Source: Saccoglossus kowalevskii
Taxonomy: Eukaryota; Hemichordata; Enteropneusta; Harrimaniidae
Length of the DNA stretch: 34,893 bases
Reading direction: 5' to 3'
Assembly: GCF_000003605.2 (NCBI RefSeq)
Contig: NW_003121911.1
Location: 312,190-347,082, forward strand
Shown here: positions 27,141 to 34,893 of the stretch, in pieces
How positions within the stretch are numbered: the stretch's first letter is position 1
How the letters are laid out: each line of letters begins with the position of its first letter
Notes under the pieces: generated by a model
Seen by the model: the letters and a program-made list of their open reading frames with translations, nothing else
Database searches by the model: none
What the model was told of the DNA's origin: nothing
Program-made: the position numbers and the translations under genes

Positions 27141-30100
27141 GATAACCAACCAACTTTGTTTGCTGAAATCCAATATTCATACCCACTAAAAACAACCTTG
27201 AGAATAAAATCAAAGTATGTCATAGAAATGTGTATGTCTTTGCCTCAAAGGAAATAAAGAACATCTTTCTGTTTCTAGAAAGGGAGTTTTATGAATAAAT
27301 CGTCGCCAAAGTATCGCCCAAATAATGGATAAACATTTTATGAGACTGTTAGAAAAACATCTTTATGTAGATACAGTTTCAGGGTTTCTAAGCTCAGTAT
27401 AATTCAATATATTTGATTTTTAAAACATATTACGATATTCATTTACTCATATAATCAATACACCAATTTCGATGTAAATTGAAAACACACTTACATCATG
27501 CATGTTTATTTAACGCAATATCTGTACTACGCAAGTGTAAGATTTTAGGTGTATGGAAAACATGATATTGCCCGTTGGAAAAACCTAAGCTTTTTCATCG
27601 ATTGCCGCCAGAGGACACTTCCAATTTCATTGCAATTTGTCTTCTACTTGACGAAAGATGAAAGACAGTAAAACAGCTGGGGGTCTATATGATCGATACA
27701 GGTTTCGGAAGTCATTGTGTAAATAGTCAAATTCTAGTTTTATTGCTAGTTGGTCGATAAATGGCTCGACACTATATTTACAATATGTCTGTCTCGTCAG
27801 TCAGTCTAATCTACTCAGCTTTTAGATTGAAAACTATAGCGATATATACTTATTAATGATATACACAATTTTACAAAATAACGACTAACGGTTTCTCTAT
27901 TTGTTAAGGAATCAATTATCGATTTATTCGCCAAAAAGAATGTCCACTAAAATGACATAGATTATTAAGTTTTTCTAATAACCCCGAAGCAATCAAACAA
28001 AACTCAATATATTGATTTCTAATGATCATTGCAAACAGATAGTTGGAATAGCACCAATTATGTATTATTACATTTTACATAAGAAGCCAACTGTAGTGAT
28101 TATCCTGTGTAAACAACCATTTTGCGATTGTGAGAGCGTTACATGTTAGTTGCACTATGGCATTATTAAACGACTGATCGTATATACTGAGTGTGTACAT
28201 TGTTTCCTACCTGTCTCTTAGGATTGTCAGGCCAGTGGCTATTCACAAAACAGTCTACCTGATGAATTATTCAACGCACATAGGTCCAGTAAGCGCTAGC
28301 AGTGAGCATACGTAGCACTAACGACTGTTCGTTTGGTTAAATTTGTTTGGGTGCCTCTTGTGTATATGGTTAGCTGGAGGATGAATGCAATTATAAAAAG
28401 AGATGCGATTAGAATCATTAATAACATGAAAATTCATAACCTCATCCAAAAAGCCTTGAAATCTAACCAAACTGCAGTTGCAACTTGAAGGATGAATGCA
28501 TTTTCATAACATAGTTATATTTTCAAGCAATGCTAATAAAAATAAGAAGAACTAATAATTGTATATAAAGACAATATAAAGATAGTAATGGCGAACATGA
28601 AAGTAACAATATTCGGAATGCAATTAATTGTTAACCAAAACAAACAAGAACTAACAAATCGACAATTCGGAGCTGATTGATACAAATACATACCTGAACA
28701 CAAATATAAAGCACAACACAACTGGAAACACTACATGTACGTCGTCGTATCGATTGTGTTAACAACTTTTTGTAAGGTATCTAAGAAACCGTATGTGTTA
28801 GTTTGTCAACTATAATAATATAGCGAATATTGTGATTAAATTAGCTATAGACTAATTGGTTTTATTGATATACTCGTCGCATAGTAAGATGAAGCGCTGT
28901 ATAAACATTAGTTAAAATGGCGCTCATTTGAATAAACGGAAGCGTGTTTATTTCAACGTTGTATGTTAATTCACAAGTTCACATGCTTAGGTGTTTCAAA
29001 TACTTATCGAAAGTTATAAATTTTCGAAGTTGAACATATTCGATACTAACATTTTAATTTCTTCAGATATCGATGGAAACTGAAACGGATAATGCACTTA
29101 AATTGACACAATGTGCTGAGGCGGATTTGCTTGACACTAGATCGCTCATAATATAAGTATTACTAATCTGATTAATATCCGATGTAGGTAGAGCTTCTGT
29201 TCGATTTGAATTCTCCGTCGCCGGTGTACATCGCCTCTTACTACATATAATCAAATGATTATTCAAATACCATTCTGTTCTTGTTGGATCAGCAACCAAT
29301 CACCATTGATATTGCATGCCTCTTTCTAGTAAGGTGCGCTCTAATTGATTTGCAAATCCTGTTAGCCAGTAGCTACCTGAATGCTTTTTGTATAGACATT
29401 TGGCCAGATGCAGTTAGAGATGATGCAAACCGGCGATCGGTATTGAATGCGAACGAAGCTTAACTTATAACATACTAGCCATTTAACCGGACGACCCACG
29501 TGTCCTTAGCAATTGTGGGGGTATGCTCAACTAAGCAGAGCATGAAAACATATTTGTACAAGTAACACATATACTCACATGTAAATTATTATTTGTAAAA
29601 ATGTTAAAATTATTGCGAATTTCGCGAGATCCACTAACAATTCGTGATTCGCCCATAACGTACAAATTGTACACATTACGCTGCCCACGCGTCTGCCTTT
29701 TGTAATATATATGTTAAACAATTCGTTTTATTTCGAAAATACACACACATCGTTAGTTGCCCATTCAAGTTGAGTTCCAAGTCTGCGGGTGCAACATCAA
29801 TATCCAAAATAACATGAGGCATTATCTCTACCATACGACTATACCACGATTGGAAGTAACCACATTTCAATGAATTCCGGAACCTTTCATTGGTTATTCT
29901 TGATAATATCATCATTTACGCGAAGTCACTAAGTAGACATTGTACATACCAGTTGCACTACAACTAATATTGAATGACATCAAAGCTCTATATCACCAAA
30001 CATGCTTAGTGCACCAACGATTTCATATGTTGACCAATTTTTTTCCTGGGGCACATACACAATAGAGTTTACCTTCTCGATTTATTTTATCAGTTCATAT

Positions 30101-30714
30101 TATTTTTTTTATTTTACATTTTACACGTAAGTTTCAGGAAATTGATGTTCCGTCTCGAATGGCTCATGCAATTCTTGTTTTCTTCCTCCAATATTTTCTG
30201 TAATCGTTCCTGATTCTTCTGAACTCACGATTTGTGTTGTTTTAATTTAATTTGATTACTCTCATTATGAACCTGGATGAAGATTATGACTTAGTTATAG
30301 CTGGCTACATACGTGCGCGGCTCTGAGTAAAGCGCTTGCGCAGAATTGAATATTTGTCCAGATAACGTTGTATGGAAATAATTCTTACCAGTGAAGCCAC
30401 CCGTCGGATTATAAAATGTTGGCATAACCTTCAAGACGGTGGAATGATAATTCGCCAAACCCATGGTTTACTGTTCATTTCAGATTTACAGTTGTGATGC
30501 AATTCTACAATTTCTGTAGGAATATACAAACGTAACAAATGAAATTCGAGGAATGTTGAAGAATTCAATGTTAAGAAGGTATTTCCCGCAATTGGCACAT
30601 ACTCACAAATGCAATACGGCAATCAAAACTAGTTACAAAAACACACACATCAATAAACCGAGATATTCGCAGGTCAGATTGCAAACTTAATAAATTGAAA
30701 TATTTATTTATTTC
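27141..30714. other. Region without recognisable features
   Basis: AT-rich; only short unrecognised frames on both strands. A short pair of similar segments (ggatgaatgca followed by AT-rich sequence) at about 28378 and 28489 is the only repetition noted. Confidence 0.4.
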
Positions 30715-32440
30715 TATTCAGGAAACTATCCATTACAACGCCAATCGCAATTATAAAATTGAAAACTTGGTGGATGAACTGAAAGAATGCAAAGTGAAAC
30801 TGGTTGAGATTAAAAAAGTAAGGACAACAGAGATACAAGAAGAATAGGATGTGTTTTGATCGGATCGTGAAATATTTGATAAAGATGAAAGTCGGTTTTG
30901 CCAAAGAGATAATATTGAATGCGTGCAGGTAGTCCATAGTTCCGTGAACTTCGTCTGATCATCGAAAGGTTCACTTTCTATAAAGACAAAGATGCTGTCC
31001 TACGTAATGTGTAAAAATTAAAAGACATAGACTTATGTATAAAGGAAAAGTTCTCTCTTAAAATGAGAATAATTCACAATAAGTTGCTCGAGATATGGCG
31101 AGAAATCACAACCATTTCATAAAGGTAAGACCCAACTACAATAAGGTGGTTGTTAAATCAGAGTCCCAGTCTTGTAGAAGAGTGTATACTTTTGACGAGA
31201 TTACCCGTGGTGCTTGAAAGAATTTGTCGTGACTAACGTGAATTGTCTGGGTTTGTAGAAACATACGAAAAACGCTGATACTATTTCCTCTCTAAATAAG
31301 TACCCTATTGTATGTTTAAATGAAACTTGGTCAGAGAATGAGTTTAATAATTATATTAGTGGCTGTACATGTTTTCTACGCTCAATGTTAAACGTATTCG
31401 GTTAATATGGAAAAACTTTTTTTGCTTTCACGTGACAAAAATACAAAATAGGCAACAAAAATTGTCTCTTGTGGTATCTGGTCTGGATAAAGGTATATAT
31501 CATGTGCTATCTGTGTCTCTCCGGACAATTCACCAATTAAACACTCATGATATGTTTAATTGGCACTGACAATTCAGACGAAATGTTGTTAGATACACAT
31601 AGCAACTTAAATGAGTTTTGTCTAATTGTTACTGGTGTTTTTAACGCACGTACTGGCTTGCTATTGAATTACATAATTCACGATAATGATCAGTTCTTGT
31701 AAACAGGCTATCAAACTGACGTTTCTGATTTACCCCGAATTCCCAAACACAAAAAGGTCAACTTATGTGGGAGACAGCTAATTGAATTGTATAAGCTTCT
31801 CGATTTGCATATTATGCATAGGTGGTACTCGAGGGACAGAGATTGTAATTATAGGTGTTACGCAAATAATGGAGTCAGCGTGGCAGGTTATGTAATTTTG
31901 TATTCAGACCTCTTCTCAGTTGTCAGTGTTTTTTCTAGCATTTCATGCGAGTTTATCTAATCATCTGCCCATAACTTTAGACTAAGTAACAGAGAGAATG
32001 ATTTAATCCCTTACAGAAATACGAAAACAAATTTAAAAATCTATATATAAATAAAAATATTTCAGCATACCCAGAACTTCGTACATATCAATATTTGAAG
32101 TCGTTGCTTGAACCTGAAATACATTTGAACTGTCTTCGTAACGGACCATTCCGAATAGAACTTTCAAGATTTTGCTCATCTTTTCATGACCTGTGTGTTG
32201 AAAGGGATTTCATAAAAGTGTGCGACTTGAGCAACGTTTTGTAAATATTGTATACCGTTCGTAATGGAAGATGAGTATCGTTTCGTAGCTATATGTCCTT
32301 ATTATAATGTCTTAATAGTATGCCATCTACCAGAGTGATTCTGTATAATTCCTTTATATGAACAATTTAAGTTCTAGAAATCCAATTTATTTAAATCAAT
32401 TGGCTATTTATAATAATTTTGCAATGAAAATTAAAATATA
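30715..32440 (+). pseudogene. Decayed non-LTR retrotransposon (LINE) with its reverse transcriptase core missing
   Basis: Non-LTR retrotransposons encode an RNA-binding ORF1 protein and an ORF2 with endonuclease and reverse transcriptase. Here only broken pieces remain, with stops and frame changes. ORF1-like: a coiled segment IENLVDELKECKVKLVEIKK near 30760 and LRLIIERFTFYKDKDAV near 30950. Endonuclease (EEP fold): VTNVNCLG near 31229, VCLNETWSENEF near 31310, TGVFNARTG near 31630 (normally GDFNARTG), CGRQLIELYKLLDLHI near 31767, YANNGVSVAGYVI near 31863, and SNHLPITL near 31955 (normally SDH). ORF2 C-terminal piece: LRNGPFRIELSRFCSS near 32130, MEDEYRFVAICPYYNV near 32265 and YLNQLAIYNNFAMKIK near 32390. 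Fewer than 100 bp separate the endonuclease end from the C-terminal piece, so the reverse transcriptase is deleted. The clade is not assigned. Confidence 0.82.
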
Positions 32441-34893
32441 ACTGTATTAATTTTGTTTATATATATTTTATTTTCTCTATAGTCCAGTGAACTTTATGTT
32501 TTTGCAATAAGCCATTGTTATCATATTTAGACTGATAAAAATATATATGTTGCTGCATTTTGAATCATGACACGATGGTGTTTGCATATACACACCATAC
32601 ACGAACTCAACTGAGCGCTCTCATAATTAATTGCTAAATATGCCATTAATTCAAAACTATTAATTCAATCAAAACTGTTTTTAGAACACGCCAACGAAAA
32701 ATTTGTTTCTAGTCCAGGGATGTTTTCTTGTATTGTTATGATACACAGTTTCAATCCATTTTAAGATAAAACAAAATGCGATAGAACCGGTTTATTAATG
32801 AACAAACAGAGTATTATAAAGTAACGCTACACAAACAACAATCATGCACGCAGTGTCAGTCCATGTGGGTACTGTTGTGATGAAACAAAACGCGACGGAA
32901 ACTTTGGTAGTAATATGCAAATTATCTTAATAGTATGCACAAAAATAAATTCCAAACTGATTAGACATTCACCTATACAAGCAGTATGTGGGTATCAAGT
33001 TTCAAGACATTTGGCCATACTATTGTTCTGATACAGAATACACAAGATGAATAAAATATTAGTATGCTAATTAGTTAATATATAGGGATTTAGACAGAGC
33101 CCACAGACTCTTTTGAATCTGTCCAGTCCATGAAGTGTATTTCAAACCATGAAATATGAATGCACAATCTAGAATGCGCATTACAGTCGCGAATTGAGAC
33201 GCAAACAAACATGTCCAGCAACAAAACATATCGCGAATTCACCTGGAAATCTCTATATATTGTAATGCAATGAATATTGGGATATTATATTTCATTATAA
33301 GATGTTTTTCGGCACCCACGGCTTTTCGGCATGCCTATCATCTGTTAAACCTCACTTGGTGGCCCTGGGTCATATATAACGTAGCACCGTGCGACTATCT
33401 AACATCTCATCCTCCATTTATTGCTATCTGTAAGTCGAGTGATATTTCATACCAACTTTTCATTAAGATTTGATGTTGGATCGCGCATCAACTTACCCAT
33501 TTTCTTTATAAATACCACAACAACGCGTACGCGTTACTCAGTTAACTCGTGAGAATGAAAGATGCAAGCGAATAATGCGGGTGCCGTCTTTGTTTATGAA
33601 TTCGACACGCAGTTTAATAATTATTATCATATCATATGGTGTACATATTCACAGTCACACTTGTTTACTTTACACCAGTAAGCAGATTATGGTATACAAT
33701 CTGCTCTTTATCTTTGAGAGTGGATTTGTATATTTTCCGTTCACATTTATAACTCATAAACTCCGTGATGCAGTACACGATGCATTGCCAATACACAGTG
33801 GTTGTTGCGTTACATGGGTTATCATTTCTTTATGACTTTGCTTTGCATATGGTTTAGACGTTAACAAATTTCCAAGATCTGACAACCAAATTTAGGGATA
33901 CGTGTTTAATAAAGCATACTTAGTTTTCTGGTACACGTAATATTCTCTTCGATTACTTCATATTCTGTTCGATTACGTCATTAACTTGTGGCCTCGTTCG
34001 GTCGCCATACACAGAGTTCAATCACACTGTGCCAAACAAATTCAACTTTCTTTAGTATCTCGCGCTGTTTCAAATACAACATTTAATACCAGCCATGCAA
34101 TGGCGTCATATGTTGATATTTGGAGGATGGTTTATCTGATTATTATATTAATGAGTTTGAACGTGACCGCAGATTGTACAACGTACCCGGAGAAAAATAC
34201 CATGTTACACTGAATCCCGTATGTCATCAATTGGCCGTTTTACTCGCATTGATCTGAATAAACGAATACAAACAGTCAACACAGTAAAGAATGATATGAA
34301 TATTTACATGTATTCCATATAATACACTTCACATTATTTTTCCATAGAATCACAATAGCTGAAAGCGCTAATTGCGTTCATATGACATGGTGCTGAATTA
34401 TAAGAGTTGAAGGTCAAAGCGATCACTGGACTTAGGCACAGCTGATCTATTAAATAGGTCACAGCATGAAACTTGTGCGAAAACACTCACCCACTCGTTT
34501 TTGAAATACGATAACTGTGAATACACAACGTGAATTGTCAAAGTTGTAGTAAATTGATCAAGTCAAGTACTAATCAAAATTCAACATTTGCTCGAACCTT
34601 GATTTTGTAAATAATAGTGAAATTAGAAGGGCTGACAATATACTTGCTGATGGAAGTGTCATGAAGTACCAAACACGTAAATGAGTGTACTACATTGACG
34701 TACATTGGTGATCAGCGATATTTTGCTGATTAACCATTTTGTGTTAGGGTTCACAGGAACCGTAAGCCATGAACAGATTTTATGGACGAAATTACAGTCA
34801 TGAATGTAAATACAGAACAGGCACTAACTGCAAAATATTAAAATATGTCCAGTGGCATTTTTATAACAGGTAAAATTAAATGTTCATTTCATC
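32441..34893. other. Right-edge region without recognisable genes
   Basis: AT-rich. Short frames at 33270-33473, 33575-33835 and 33986-34213 lack recognisable motifs. The last has a hydrophobic stretch beginning MVYLIIILMSLNVTADC that looks like a signal peptide, but only 18 codons follow it. Confidence 0.35.
33941..33980. repeat. 20-bp tandem duplication, two copies
   Basis: tattctcttcgattacttca is followed directly by tattctgttcgattacgtca, with two mismatches. Confidence 0.9.

Noticed and set aside
34109-34213. Possible secreted peptide with a signal-peptide-like start (MVYLIIILMSLNVTADC)
   Set aside because: Only 18 codons follow the hydrophobic stretch, with no processing motif and no supporting exon.

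Overview
The window looks like a stretch of an invertebrate metazoan nuclear genome: AT-rich, low gene density, spliceosomal introns with GT..AG borders, AATAAA signals, microsatellites, MITE-like hairpins and a decayed non-LTR retrotransposon. The two recognisable genes, a vesicular monoamine transporter and a beta-octopamine-type receptor, point to a bilaterian. The receptor type and the repeat style suggest a lophotrochozoan such as a mollusc, but an ambulacrarian or another invertebrate is not excluded.

Left part (1-5422): the last five coding exons of an SLC18 vesicular monoamine transporter (VMAT) on the + strand (816-879, 1685-1804, 2410-2455, 3881-3968, 4162-4251). Each exon is short and none stands out as an open reading frame; they were found by protein similarity and joined by matching splice phases. 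They encode transmembrane segments 10-12 and the cytosolic tail; the 5' exons lie off the left edge. One intron carries a 24-bp tandem repeat. A long 3' UTR probably ends near an AATAAA at 5417. A (TA)n tract of about 90 bp follows at 5904.

Middle (12039-13820): a promoter-like cluster (two TGACGTAC motifs and a TATAAA), a leader with several small upstream ORFs and a possible 5' UTR intron, then an intact intronless 464-codon biogenic-amine GPCR that most resembles beta-type octopamine receptors. It keeps the amine-binding Asp in TM3, the TM5 serines, DRY, CWLPFF and NPIIY, but has unusual residues in TM3 and no helix-8 cysteine. The transporter loads monoamines into vesicles and the receptor senses an extracellular monoamine, so the two same-strand genes, about 8 kb apart, belong to the two ends of one signalling process. 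Whether that linkage means anything is inference.

Right part (13.8-34.9 kb): no confident host gene. It holds short tandem repeats, two hairpin MITE-like elements (16991-17210 and 18462-18592), an unidentified block with coding-like texture (about 18780-19270), a 156-bp tandem array at 25201-25680 with diverged relatives on both sides, and a broken LINE at about 30715-32440 that keeps ORF1, endonuclease and ORF2 C-terminal pieces but lacks the reverse transcriptase core. No prokaryotic, CRISPR, rRNA or convincing tRNA feature was seen.
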